Below are positions 41,574 to 49,883 of a stretch of 64,000 bases of DNA, in pieces. Numbering within the stretch: the first letter of the stretch is position 1; each line of letters starts with the position of its first letter. The stretch covers positions 22,176-86,175 of the forward strand of contig CACCIT010000002.1 of NCBI GenBank assembly GCA_902546145.1, written 5' to 3'. This stretch comes from an uncultured Pelagibacteraceae bacterium. GTDB lineage: Bacteria > Pseudomonadota > Alphaproteobacteria > Pelagibacterales > Pelagibacteraceae. The translations under genes were made by a program, and so were the position numbers. The notes beneath the pieces were generated by a model. The model was not told where the DNA came from and made no database searches. It worked only from the letters and a program-made list of their open reading frames with translations.

Positions 41574-42260
41574 ATGTTTGGAATGTTTAAAAATATTAGT
41601 AGAAGAGATTTTTGTAAGTGTTGTGGATCGATAGCACTATCAACTTTTTTCATTAATTTTGCAAAAGCAAATTCTGAAAAAAATCAATTAATTTATGGGA
41701 ATATTATTATTAATGGTCAAAAAATTGATAAAAATTCAGAAATCAATTTTGATAATTTAAGTGAATTAGAGACAAAAAGTGAATTAGCATTGGTACAAAA
41801 TAATCAAAACGGTTTTTTAATTAGACCAAATTCAAAAATAAAATTTCTCAGAAATAAAATTCAAGAACTTGTAAAAGGTAGTTTCCATGGAGTATTTGGC
41901 AAACAATCATCAGAGTTGCAAATTAAAACTCCAAGAGGCACCATTGGTATTAGAGGTACAGTTACCTATATTGAATACGAAGAAAATTATGACAGAACTT
42001 ATGTTTGTAACTGTTATGGGAATACAGTAATTTATAATTCAAAAATGGAAGAAATAAAAAACCTTCAAACTAAATATCATTCACCAGTGGTAATAGATAA
42101 AAATCAAACAATTAAAGACTCACCTTATAATGTTCCATTAAATCATTATGATGATAATATTAAATCTATCGAAAATAAATTAGGAAGAGAACCAAGATGG
42201 AAATTGCCGGAAGGTAAAATGATATTTTTTGCACCCATTAATGAAAAAGTAAAAGTTTAG
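41574..42260 (+). CDS. Small FecR-domain protein with Tat-like leader (FecR2)
   Basis: A 228-residue protein with a twin-arginine-like leader containing three cysteines (SRRDFCKCCGSIALSTFFINFAKA). The FecR domain follows: SELALVQNNQNGFLIRPNSKIKFL, ELVKGSFHGVFG and the hallmark QIKTPRGTIGIRGTVTYIEY. It is directly followed by the CHASE2-SpoIIE gene with no gap, which suggests the two proteins work together in the periplasm. Start 41574 is used, but ATG 41583 fits the expected transcription start better. Both FecR proteins share the TPxGTIGxRGT motif while being otherwise dissimilar. Confidence 0.8.
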   Translation: MFGMFKNISRRDFCKCCGSIALSTFFINFAKANSEKNQLIYGNIIINGQKIDKNSEINFDNLSELETKSELALVQNNQNGFLIRPNSKIKFLRNKIQELVKGSFHGVFGKQSSELQIKTPRGTIGIRGTVTYIEYEENYDRTYVCNCYGNTVIYNSKMEEIKNLQTKYHSPVVIDKNQTIKDSPYNVPLNHYDDNIKSIENKLGREPRWKLPEGKMIFFAPINEKVKV

Positions 42261-44240
42261 GTGAGTAAAAAAATTCTTAGTGGCATAGTAATCTGCTTTT
42301 TAATTATTTTTTATAATTTTGAAACTAATTTAAAGAAAAGAATTGGTTTTTTGAATTATGATCTCTATCAAAATATATTTGAAGAAGATTTTTCAACGAA
42401 TAAAGTTGCAATCGTAGATATAGATGAAAAAAGCATAGAAAAAATTGGACAATTTCCATGGAGAAGAGATGTCTACTCAACAATTTTAGAAAATCTAAAT
42501 TCTGCAGAAGTTTCTGCTATTGCATTTGATATTTTTTTTAGTGAGGAAGATACACAAAATCCAGTAAAAATTTTTAAAGAATTTAATCTAAATAGTGAAA
42601 ATATACTTAATAGTGATGAATTATTTTTAAGTTCTATAAAAAATAGCAATGTTATTTTGCCCATAGTTGGAGCCACAAAAGAGGTTAAAAAAAATAACTT
42701 TTCGCCTAAAGCTAATATTATTACAAAAGGTGAAGATCCCTTAAATTATTTATATAATTATCAAGGTTATATTTCTTCTTTAGATAAATTTAATAATGCA
42801 GCAAAAGGTCTAGGATCAATCTCAATTATAGATAGTGAGGATGGAATATTAAGATATGTACCTTTAATTTTAAACATTGATAATGAAATAATTCCTTCCT
42901 TATCGCTTGAAGCTGTTAGACTTTACAACAAAGAGAAAAGTTATCTAATCCAAACAGATCAAAGTGGAATTCAATTAATAAAAACAAGAAGTACAAATTT
43001 TCTAACTAATGAAAACGGATTAAATTTTGTTAAATTTAAAAAAATACCAACAAATACCTATCTTTCAGCATCAGATATTTATGAGAATAATTTTGATCAA
43101 TCAAATCTAAAAGACAAGATTGTTTTAATAGGATCTTCTGCGGAAGGTGTTTTTGATTTAGTTAAAATACCAACAGGTAAAATTGTTCCAGGTGTACAAG
43201 TTCACGCAAATATAATTGAAAATATTTTATCTAATGATTTTTTAAAAATTAATTATGTAACTAAAATTGCTGAAAACATTATTTTATTGATTAGTTTGAT
43301 TGTGATTTTGGTAATTGCGAATTATTTTAAACCAATTTATTCAATATTAAATTATATTTTATTAATAATAATTTTATTCTCGATTAGTATTTTATTTTAT
43401 AAAGAAAATTATTTTGTAGAAGTTTATAATGTTATTTTATTTAACTCCTTGCTATTTATTTATCTTTTATATTCTAGATTTGTTGAAGAAAATAAATCCT
43501 CAATAGAAAATGAAAAAAAACAATTAGTCTTAAAGAAAGAGCGAGAGATTGCTGGGGAAGTTCAAAAGAAACTATTCCCAATTGAAAAAAATATTGAAAA
43601 TTTTGTGTATGCTAAAAATGTACCTGCAAGAGACGTATCAGGAGACTATTATGATTATATAAAGGTATCAGATGAAGAAATTTATTTTACTTTAGCAGAT
43701 GTGTCTGGAAAAGGTATTAAAGCGGGAATGTTGATGGCAAACGCTTCTTCAGTATTCAAGTCTTTTTCAAAACTAAAATTTCCAATTAACCAGCTTGCAC
43801 AAAATATTAATAATCAAGTAAAAGAGTCTTCTTACAAAGGAATGTTTATTACTGCAGTCATTGGAAAATTAAATATTTCTTCTAAAGAGGTAGAATTTGT
43901 AAACTTTGGACATGAAAGTATTATGTGTTTCGATAAAATCAAAAAATCTTTTTCTTATATAAAAGCAGAAAGACCTCCATTGGGACTTTTAAATATAAAA
44001 GACTCTCAAACTATCCAAACAACTAATTTAAATTTAAAAGATAAAAATATTTTTATTTACACTGATGGAGTTACAGAAGGTTATATTGAAGGTGATAATG
44101 AATTTACAGTTAAAGGGGTAGAGGATGAAGTTCTAAAAAACAGCTCATCTGATATTAAAGAAATAATTGATCAAATAACTGATAAGTTAAATAACAGGGA
44201 AAAATTAAGGGACGATATTACAATGATGGGGCTACAATAA
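42261..44240 (+). CDS. CHASE2-sensor SpoIIE/RsbU-type PP2C phosphatase
   Basis: A 659-residue inner-membrane protein starting at GTG next to FecR2. TM1 (LSGIVICFLIIFYNF) leads to a periplasmic CHASE2 domain (VAIVDIDEKSIEKIGQFPWRRDVYSTILENL, AIAFDIFFSEED, KIPTGKIVPGVQVHANIIENIL), then three TM helices (about residues 337-405). A coiled linker (KKQLVLKKEREIAGEVQKKLFP) and a SpoIIE domain follow, with metal-binding Asp residues in RDVSGDYYDY, ADVSGKGIKAGML, YTDGVTEG and the terminal DDITMMG. It should dephosphorylate the STAS antagonist. Its 3' end overlaps a convergent small gene by 23 bp. Confidence 0.92.
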   Translation: MSKKILSGIVICFLIIFYNFETNLKKRIGFLNYDLYQNIFEEDFSTNKVAIVDIDEKSIEKIGQFPWRRDVYSTILENLNSAEVSAIAFDIFFSEEDTQNPVKIFKEFNLNSENILNSDELFLSSIKNSNVILPIVGATKEVKKNNFSPKANIITKGEDPLNYLYNYQGYISSLDKFNNAAKGLGSISIIDSEDGILRYVPLILNIDNEIIPSLSLEAVRLYNKEKSYLIQTDQSGIQLIKTRSTNFLTNENGLNFVKFKKIPTNTYLSASDIYENNFDQSNLKDKIVLIGSSAEGVFDLVKIPTGKIVPGVQVHANIIENILSNDFLKINYVTKIAENIILLISLIVILVIANYFKPIYSILNYILLIIILFSISILFYKENYFVEVYNVILFNSLLFIYLLYSRFVEENKSSIENEKKQLVLKKEREIAGEVQKKLFPIEKNIENFVYAKNVPARDVSGDYYDYIKVSDEEIYFTLADVSGKGIKAGMLMANASSVFKSFSKLKFPINQLAQNINNQVKESSYKGMFITAVIGKLNISSKEVEFVNFGHESIMCFDKIKKSFSYIKAERPPLGLLNIKDSQTIQTTNLNLKDKNIFIYTDGVTEGYIEGDNEFTVKGVEDEVLKNSSSDIKEIIDQITDKLNNREKLRDDITMMGLQ

Positions 44241-44433
44241 ATAAGCAAATCAAAAAAATGCTCATAATTGTAAAAACTAATTTCTTTTTAATCGAATTTT
44301 TTTCAATCTTTTTGGAATGTAATTTATAAAGTTCATTGATATCTATTTTTTTATCATGAGGAGTGGTGATATTATTTATTACTATTTGGTCCCAATTTTT
44401 ATTTTTTAAAAGTGATTTTTGAATATTATTCAT
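44218..44433 (-). CDS. Small membrane protein downstream of pilT
   Basis: A 71-residue protein whose ATG overlaps the pilT stop by one base (TAATG), a strong sign of translational coupling. The N-terminal 45 residues are polar (MNNIQKSLLKNKNWDQIVIN) with many Lys, and the C-terminus is a single transmembrane helix (KKLVFTIMSIFLICLFIVAPSL). This is a tail-anchored topology, likely with the N-terminus in the cytoplasm. I do not recognise a family. Its position suggests a role with the PilT retraction motor. Its end overlaps the convergent phosphatase gene by 23 bp. Confidence 0.6.
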   Translation of the reverse strand: MNNIQKSLLKNKNWDQIVINNITTPHDKKIDINELYKLHSKKIEKNSIKKKLVFTIMSIFLICLFIVAPSL

Positions 44434-45425
44434 TATTCAACCAATCCTTTTTGCTGAAGTCCTTCGAGGTATTTTTCCATTGTTATCATTCCATCTTGAG
44501 CAGATGTTTGAAGAGTAGATGTGATTTGTGCAGTTTTTCCCTCTCGAATAAGGTTTCTTATCGCAGTTGTTCCTGTCATAACCTCAAAACAACCAACTCT
44601 ACCTCCACCTTTTTTTTTTAAAAGCTGTTGTGACAAAACCATTCTAATTGATCCAGCTAACATTGATTGAGCTAGAGTTTTTTGAGATGGAGGAAATACA
44701 TCTAAAATTCTAGTGACAGTCGATGAAACGTTGCTTGCATGAAGTGTGCCAAATACTAAATGTCCAGTTTCTGCGGCTGTTAAAGCAAGAGATATTGTTT
44801 CTAAATCTCTCATTTCACCAACTAGAATTACATCTGGGTCTTGTCTTAAAGCAGATTTTAAAGCTCTTGCAAAACTTCCAGTATCTTTTCCAACTTCCCT
44901 TTGCGAAATAATACTTTTTTTAGATGGATGTACAAATTCAATAGGGTCTTCAATAGTAATTATATTTTCTGCTCTATTAGAATTTATTTGATCTATCATT
45001 GCCGCAAGAGATGTAGATTTTCCTGATCCTGTTTGACCTGTAACAAGTACTAACCCATTTTTATGCTTGATAGCATCCATTACAGCTGGAGGAAGACCAA
45101 GTTTATCCATTTGAGGTATTTCACTAACAATTTTTCTTAAAACCATACTTGGTCCATTTGTAGTGTAATAACCATTTACTCTGTATCTGTAATCACCCAC
45201 AACAACAGCAAAATCTAAATCCCTACTGTTAACAATTTCCTGAAGTTGTGATTTATTTAAATGACTTTTCCAAAAATTTTCTAATTCTTGACGACTTATA
45301 ATATCATCTTCAAAAACTAAAATTGATCCATTTTCTCTAAGCGCTAGAGGTTGATTAGATCTGATATGAAAATCTGATAGATCATAGTTAGATGCATAAT
45401 TAGAAATTTTTTCATCCAAACTCAT
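44433..45425 (-). CDS. pilT: Type IV pilus retraction ATPase PilT
   Basis: A 330-residue hexameric ATPase that depolymerises pili, powering retraction. Walker A is GQTGSGKSTSLAAMI (near residue 132), Asp box IITIEDPIEFVH, Walker B RQDPDVILVGEMRD, His box LVFGTLHASN. The retraction-linked C-terminal motif AIRNLIREGKTAQI is intact. Length and the missing long N-terminal domain separate it from PilB. It follows the winged-helix gene at 45431 by 5 bp. There is no second PilT/PilU in the window. Confidence 0.96.
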   Translation of the reverse strand: MSLDEKISNYASNYDLSDFHIRSNQPLALRENGSILVFEDDIISRQELENFWKSHLNKSQLQEIVNSRDLDFAVVVGDYRYRVNGYYTTNGPSMVLRKIVSEIPQMDKLGLPPAVMDAIKHKNGLVLVTGQTGSGKSTSLAAMIDQINSNRAENIITIEDPIEFVHPSKKSIISQREVGKDTGSFARALKSALRQDPDVILVGEMRDLETISLALTAAETGHLVFGTLHASNVSSTVTRILDVFPPSQKTLAQSMLAGSIRMVLSQQLLKKKGGGRVGCFEVMTGTTAIRNLIREGKTAQITSTLQTSAQDGMITMEKYLEGLQQKGLVE

Positions 45426-45430
45426 AGGAT

Positions 45431-45871
45431 TTAACTTTTTCTATCAATCTTTTTTGTTAAATCATTACTTTTATCAATAAGATCTATTACTTCAGAAATA
45501 ATTTTATCTATATTTTTTTTAATCCATTTTTCAGAAACAAATAATCCTTCATCACTTCTAATTAATTCTGAGTTATCTACTAAAGTTAAAACATTTCTTC
45601 TGATCGTTTCTCTTGGAACGTCTAAAGACCTTGAAATATAATTAATAGAGGTAGGGTTAAATTTCTTTTCTATATCTTTATCATTAAGTTTTTTTAATTC
45701 TTTTATTCTAAATTTTTCAAGATTTTCTATGTTTGCCTTAAATACAGCAACTGTAATGTTTTTTGGACTATGATTTTTTGCTGAAAGTTTAACAAAATAA
45801 TTTGCATAAACTTCAATAATATCAACAAATTGATCTTGAATACTTGATATTAAATCTGTGGATTGAGGCAT
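45431..45871 (-). CDS. Winged-helix regulator A (PRETIRR motif), pilT operon
   Basis: A 146-residue protein of no family I can name. The middle holds a helix-turn-helix: SINYISRSLDVPRETIRRNVLTLVDNSELI (about residues 76-105), followed by a wing-like DEGLFVSEKW and a C-terminal helix. A second protein at 45937 shares the pattern I-x-x-I-[SA]-R-[SG]-L-[DN]-x-P-R-E-T-x-R-R plus the KW-ending wing, so the two are paralogues. It heads the pilT unit and has box 4 49 bp upstream. It is a prime candidate for the factor that reads the box, though this is inference. Confidence 0.65.
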   Translation of the reverse strand: MPQSTDLISSIQDQFVDIIEVYANYFVKLSAKNHSPKNITVAVFKANIENLEKFRIKELKKLNDKDIEKKFNPTSINYISRSLDVPRETIRRNVLTLVDNSELIRSDEGLFVSEKWIKKNIDKIISEVIDLIDKSNDLTKKIDRKS

Positions 45872-45912
45872 TACTTATTTTACAATTAAAATTGTAATAT
45901 AATTGCTTCGAC

Positions 45913-45928
45913 TACCTAAAATGGGGGG
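45913..45928. promoter_or_regulatory. Pilus-island box 4 (regulator A / pilT)
   Basis: TACCTAAAATGGGGGG on the plus strand, exact reverse complement of box 3. Its centre 45920 is 49 bp from the regulator A start (45871). On the minus strand, TGTAAA begins at 45884, 36 bp from the centre. The box lies between the two winged-helix genes. Confidence 0.65.
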
Positions 45929-45936
45929 TTCTAATA

Positions 45937-46365
45937 TTAAGATGCCTTCAACTGATTTTGTTCAAGCGCTTGTTTTTCTAGAACTCTGGATAATTTTTTA
46001 ACTTTCTCTAGTAGAGAGTTAATGTTTGTTAGATTAATCTCTCTCCATTTTTGAGTTACATAAAGCTCAGAATTACATCTAAATACCCAATTTAATTTAA
46101 TTAACTCTTCAACCTTTCTTCTAGTTGTTTCTCTTGGCAAATTTAGGCCTCTTGCAATGGCATTTATATTTGTGCCTAGCGCTGTGTTACAAAAAGTAGA
46201 GTTATCACATAAAACATCGCTTTCTTTAAACGATCTAAGGTTGACGCTACTTATTATTTTTAAAATAGCCGGGTAATATGATTTATTGCCGAAATTATCT
46301 ATATCTGTTGAATAGATTGTAGCCACAAAATCTTCAATAATCTTATAATTAATTGCATTTATCAT
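45937..46365 (-). CDS. Winged-helix regulator B (PRETTRR motif)
   Basis: A 142-residue protein from ATG 46365; a TTG at 46386 would add seven residues and overlap a degenerate box. The helix-turn-helix is TNINAIARGLNLPRETTRRKVEELIKLNWVF (about residues 77-107), the wing is NSELYVTQKW, and a C-terminal coiled helix (LLEKVKKLSRVLEKQALEQ) may dimerise. It is a paralogue of regulator A encoded 66 bp downstream. The N-terminal half is unlike regulator A, apart from similar length. Its function is unknown; location inside the pilus island suggests pilus gene control. Confidence 0.62.
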   Translation of the reverse strand: MINAINYKIIEDFVATIYSTDIDNFGNKSYYPAILKIISSVNLRSFKESDVLCDNSTFCNTALGTNINAIARGLNLPRETTRRKVEELIKLNWVFRCNSELYVTQKWREINLTNINSLLEKVKKLSRVLEKQALEQNQLKAS

Positions 46366-46379
46366 ACTCAATGTGAGGA

Positions 46380-46393
46380 TACCCAAATTGAGT
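46380..46393. promoter_or_regulatory. Degenerate box 5 near regulator B start
   Basis: TACCCAAATTGAGT: the left half matches the box, but the right half (GAGT for GGGG) is degraded. Its centre near 46387 is only 22 bp from ATG 46365, so the usual -10 spacing cannot apply. It may be an autoregulatory site or chance. Confidence 0.25.
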
Positions 46394-46432
46394 TTAAATG
46401 ATAATAAAATATGTATATATAACCAATATACG

Positions 46433-46449
46433 TATAGAATATTTCTATA
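46433..46449. promoter_or_regulatory. Palindrome upstream of lysR-type gene
   Basis: TATAGAA-TAT-TTCTATA is a perfect 7-3-7 inverted repeat whose centre is 24 bp upstream of the LysR-type ATG. Inverted repeats with T and A ends are typical LysR-family binding sites, so autoregulation is plausible. AT-richness makes chance palindromes fairly common. Confidence 0.35.
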
Positions 46450-46464
46450 TAAAAAATAGCTATT

Positions 46465-47409
46465 ATGAAAAGTGACTTTTTAAATCCTCGTTTTCTAAGA
46501 TATTTCATTAAAGTTGCAGATTTAGGCAGCCTTGTATCTGCTAGCAAAGATTTAAATGTAAGCCAACCCTCTATTACTAGAGCAGTTCAGATTTTAGAAA
46601 ATAATTTAGGCAAGAAATTATTTTCAAGATCAAAGAAGGGAATGAAATTAACAAAAGAAGGTCAGTTATTTTATTTAAATTCAAAGTCCATACTTTCTTA
46701 TAATGAAAAAGTTTATGAAAATATCAGCCAGCCTGAATTAAAAGAAAAAAAACAAGAAGAAGAATATCTAAGATTTGGTATGCCAAGAAGTTTATCAACT
46801 TCTCATAAAGAAAATTTGCTTTGGATTTTAAAAAGAAATTATGAAAATAAAAAAATAAGAATTGTAGAAGAAGAAAGTAATACTCTTAATAACCTTGTTT
46901 TTGAAAATAAATTAGATTTTGCAATTTCTTGTATACCAGAGTTTCATAAGGATTTAACAAAAGTTTTTTTATATAATGATCCGTTTTGTGTAGCGTTTTA
47001 TAAAGGACATCATTTTCAAAATATGAAAGAAGTTCCAATAGATGAAATAAGAAAAGAACCAAATTATATTTTTAGAAGAACATGCGAGTTTTTTTATTAT
47101 AACTACAAACTAACTAATAAAGGAAAGACAGATTATAAAATTATTAACAATATTGTAGATGAAAGAATAAAAAATGGAAAGCATAGAGATGTAATTTATA
47201 CTAATAGTGAAACAACAGCATCTCATTGTATAAAAACCGGGTTAGGTGTAGCAATTATTCCTGAGTCTGTTGCAATTGATTATAAATTATTATTTAGAGA
47301 ACTTGTGAAGCCATCCATTAAAAGAGATATTTATTTTATTTATAAAGATGAAAATAGGGATAAAATTAATTTTGATACTAAAGCTCTTAAAAATGCTCTT
47401 TGGTTATAG
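46465..47409 (+). CDS. LysR-family transcriptional regulator
   Basis: A 314-residue LTTR. The N-terminal HTH is LRYFIKVADLGSLVSASKDLNVSQPSITRAVQILENNLGKKLFSRSKKGMKLTKEG (residues 10-65), which is canonical. The C-terminal effector domain is basic and divergent (LRFGMPRSLSTSHKENLLWIL, LDFAISCIPEFHKDL, HCIKTGLGVAIIPES). Most LTTRs regulate a divergent neighbour and themselves; here the divergent neighbour is regulator B. It is convergent with pilX at zero gap. Its link to pili is positional only. Confidence 0.88.
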   Translation: MKSDFLNPRFLRYFIKVADLGSLVSASKDLNVSQPSITRAVQILENNLGKKLFSRSKKGMKLTKEGQLFYLNSKSILSYNEKVYENISQPELKEKKQEEEYLRFGMPRSLSTSHKENLLWILKRNYENKKIRIVEEESNTLNNLVFENKLDFAISCIPEFHKDLTKVFLYNDPFCVAFYKGHHFQNMKEVPIDEIRKEPNYIFRRTCEFFYYNYKLTNKGKTDYKIINNIVDERIKNGKHRDVIYTNSETTASHCIKTGLGVAIIPESVAIDYKLLFRELVKPSIKRDIYFIYKDENRDKINFDTKALKNALWL

Positions 47410-48051
47410 TTAAGGTCTGTAGTAACCTTCAATATTAATAGCTCTTGCTACATTTCCTGTGGCTCCATCTCCTCCAGCAGATAAATATAATTGAAGTGGA
47501 ACAATTTTATTAGAGTTAGGACCATATCCACAACTTATAACTCTATAAAATATTCTTCTGCTATTATAAACTGTTGGAGACAAAGTATCGGGTCCCTCAG
47601 TTTCTTGAGGTATGTAATTATACCCATTTAATGTAGTATGATTTCCAATCCTTTGGACATAAAATTCATAAGTGTATCTTCCAAAATCACTTTCAGAACC
47701 AATTTCTGCAAAACTTTGATTTATTTTTCTAAACGCATAGTGAATATTGTTCGTTGAATTTGTGTACCCATGTAGTGCCAAACAATCTCCTGAAATTGAA
47801 ATATTATTTGAATTTGTAACAGTAATAGCTGTTGTGCCAGATCTAGACATTTGATCTGTTAGCCATAAACGTCCTGACTCAAGACCAAATTCAGCAGCTT
47901 GATTAACAGTATTTATTTGGTGTGATCTCACAGAGTTTTGGGAATTCTTTTGAATTATGCCCATCATTGCTACACTAAATGATGAAATAGCAAGTATTAC
48001 AAATAACGTTAAAGCTAATACAAAACCTCTTTTTTTTTGTGTATTTATCAT
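47410..48051 (-). CDS. PilX/MshP-like minor pilin
   Basis: A 213-residue protein with the PilX-type N-terminus: a short basic stretch MINTQKKRG then FVLALTLFVILAISSFSVAMMGIIQ, followed by HQINTVNQAAEFGLESGRLWL, the conserved AAE segment of PilX proteins. Unlike classical pilins it lacks Glu5 (residues after the Gly read FVLAL), as expected for the GspK/PilX group. Two cysteines (Cys73-region CLAL and SCGYG) may pair. Last gene in the fimT-pilV-pilW-pilX operon; overlaps pilW by 4 bp. Confidence 0.8.
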   Translation of the reverse strand: MINTQKKRGFVLALTLFVILAISSFSVAMMGIIQKNSQNSVRSHQINTVNQAAEFGLESGRLWLTDQMSRSGTTAITVTNSNNISISGDCLALHGYTNSTNNIHYAFRKINQSFAEIGSESDFGRYTYEFYVQRIGNHTTLNGYNYIPQETEGPDTLSPTVYNSRRIFYRVISCGYGPNSNKIVPLQLYLSAGGDGATGNVARAINIEGYYRP

Positions 48052-49883
48052 GATGGTAAGTTGCTATCACTTGGATCAATATCACAAAGATCCAGCATAT
48101 CTGAGGATGTATAAGTATTATCATCTAAAACTAAGTCATAAGAGCTAAAATAGTTTGCACAAGCTAGCCTTTCAGATTCAGAACCATTGCCACAGGAAAT
48201 TGTAGGGCTTGGAAAGTTGGTACTAAATTCTAAAACATAACCAATTGTTTGGAATGGTGAATAAGTTACACCAGGTATAAATAAATCATTCCAATATCCA
48301 GTTCCACTTATAGCATTACTAAATTGAGTATAGTGTTCTCCAGCTGAATTAGGATAATGTTCATTAGCTTCAAGACTACTATCGTCATAATTATTGTTAT
48401 ACATGCCTCCACAACAGTTGTTTGGTTCATTATTTCTCCAATTTACATATCCATCATTAGATGAATTACCATCATGTGTGTAGAACACAGTATTTCTCTC
48501 AGGACCTCCTGCCCATACCCAGTTGTTTTCTGAAGCATTACTTAAAACAGACTCGTCACCTGAATTATCGGTCCCCCCAAACCATGCAGCAATTGGATTT
48601 CCACCTCCATCCCTAATTTTATCTAGAACATAATCATTCTCTGCATCACTAGTGATTGTTGCAAGATAACCTGATAAATTATAATAAGTTGAATTTTCAG
48701 CTCTCAATCTTGCTTGACCCCACCATAGCTGATTGTTTCCACTTAAATTAGTTTTGTTCCATGCACCTCTGCCATCCGTTGTATTCTCTACATAACAATA
48801 AAAATGTCTGATCCCACTTACCTCTCTTCCAATTAAATCATCACAAAGAGTTCCAAAACCTAATGCTAAAATAAACTCTCTATCTGTTCCAGCATAAAGT
48901 GTTCTGGCAGTTCTATCATTTTCAGTATTTACATAGTTTACACTTCTTAAAAAACTTTCGTATTCTCTTGCTGTTGCACTTCCATCTATCGAAAGTATTC
49001 CTGTTGAGCTTTGAAAATTGACTGTTAAACCATAACTGCTTGCCAAAGATGTATCCCATTGTAATTTATCTTCACCATCCTCGTAGTTTTCTGAAATTAC
49101 GACTGTAGCACTTGGAACAGTTCTTGTGTCAGGATCCCAATTAGTTTCATTACTTGAAATATCATAATCAGCAAAAATATCTTTTGAGTTTGGACATTTA
49201 TCATCACAATTAGTACTTGAATTAGTTAAAGGTTTATTTCTGAGGAAAATTCTTTTTCTGAAATTCAAATTTACATCTGAATTATTTTTTGATTGCATTT
49301 CCATATCTAAATTCAAAATATTTTCATTTGTTGAGCCAATTGTTGGCCTTGAAAAAGTTAAATCATTAATATTTTCTGAAACAGGCTGCCACCCATGTAC
49401 GGTGCTCGTAAAATCTGGGTCTGTATCACTTGTTAATATTGTGGTGCAATCGTCAGTTCTCTCTACTTTTTTATATAATGTGTTAGCGTCATATCCTGCA
49501 CCTATTGCCCCTAACCTGTATGTAACTTTGTATCTATATGCCACTGTTCCATCATAGCTTGGCTTATCAAAACAAGTGCTTACCCCTTTTCCATCTGAAG
49601 ATATAAAAAGTCTATGATTATCAGGAATTGCATCTTTGCAATTATTTGCGTTTGTAATATCTCCTCTAATCGGATGAACAAATCCACCTCTCGCCAAATC
49701 TCTTTCTATCAAGTTATAAATTGCAGTAGCTTCTGTTTGTAAATTACTTGTATTAGAAATTTGACTGAAATCCTTTGATCCTCTATCGAAAAGTGAATAA
49801 ATTGAAAATGAAACTAGAGAAGCAATAAAAATTCCAATTAACAATTCAATTAAGCTGAAACCTTTTGATTTTGTTATGAACAT
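48048..49883 (-). CDS. PilW-like minor pilin fused to lectin-like (CLECT) domain
   Basis: A 611-residue protein. The pilin N-terminus is MFITKSKGFSLIELLIGIFIASLVSFSIYSLF, with RDLARGGFVHPIRGD typical of PilW. About residues 250-330 resemble a cadherin-like segment common in marine bacterial adhesins (VVISENYEDGEDKLQW, STGILSIDGSATAREYESFLRSVNY). About residues 360-552 form a C-type-lectin-like domain: HFYCYVE, SGYLATITSDAENDYVLDKI, AWFGGTD, NNWVWAGGPERNTVFY, YVNWRNNEPNNC, GYWNDLF and GYVLEFS. It probably sits at the pilus tip as an adhesin. PilW proteins are usually well under half this size. It overlaps pilV-like by 10 bp. Confidence 0.85.
   Translation of the reverse strand: MFITKSKGFSLIELLIGIFIASLVSFSIYSLFDRGSKDFSQISNTSNLQTEATAIYNLIERDLARGGFVHPIRGDITNANNCKDAIPDNHRLFISSDGKGVSTCFDKPSYDGTVAYRYKVTYRLGAIGAGYDANTLYKKVERTDDCTTILTSDTDPDFTSTVHGWQPVSENINDLTFSRPTIGSTNENILNLDMEMQSKNNSDVNLNFRKRIFLRNKPLTNSSTNCDDKCPNSKDIFADYDISSNETNWDPDTRTVPSATVVISENYEDGEDKLQWDTSLASSYGLTVNFQSSTGILSIDGSATAREYESFLRSVNYVNTENDRTARTLYAGTDREFILALGFGTLCDDLIGREVSGIRHFYCYVENTTDGRGAWNKTNLSGNNQLWWGQARLRAENSTYYNLSGYLATITSDAENDYVLDKIRDGGGNPIAAWFGGTDNSGDESVLSNASENNWVWAGGPERNTVFYTHDGNSSNDGYVNWRNNEPNNCCGGMYNNNYDDSSLEANEHYPNSAGEHYTQFSNAISGTGYWNDLFIPGVTYSPFQTIGYVLEFSTNFPSPTISCGNGSESERLACANYFSSYDLVLDDNTYTSSDMLDLCDIDPSDSNLPS

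Noticed and set aside
46366..46386. TTG start at 46386 for winged-helix regulator B
   Set aside because: ATG 46365 is better placed; the extension would have no ribosome site and would overlap the degenerate box.
46423..46435. GTATAT/ATATAC-like repeats before the LysR gene as a second operator
   Set aside because: Too AT-rich and imperfect to separate from chance; only the 7-3-7 palindrome is reported.
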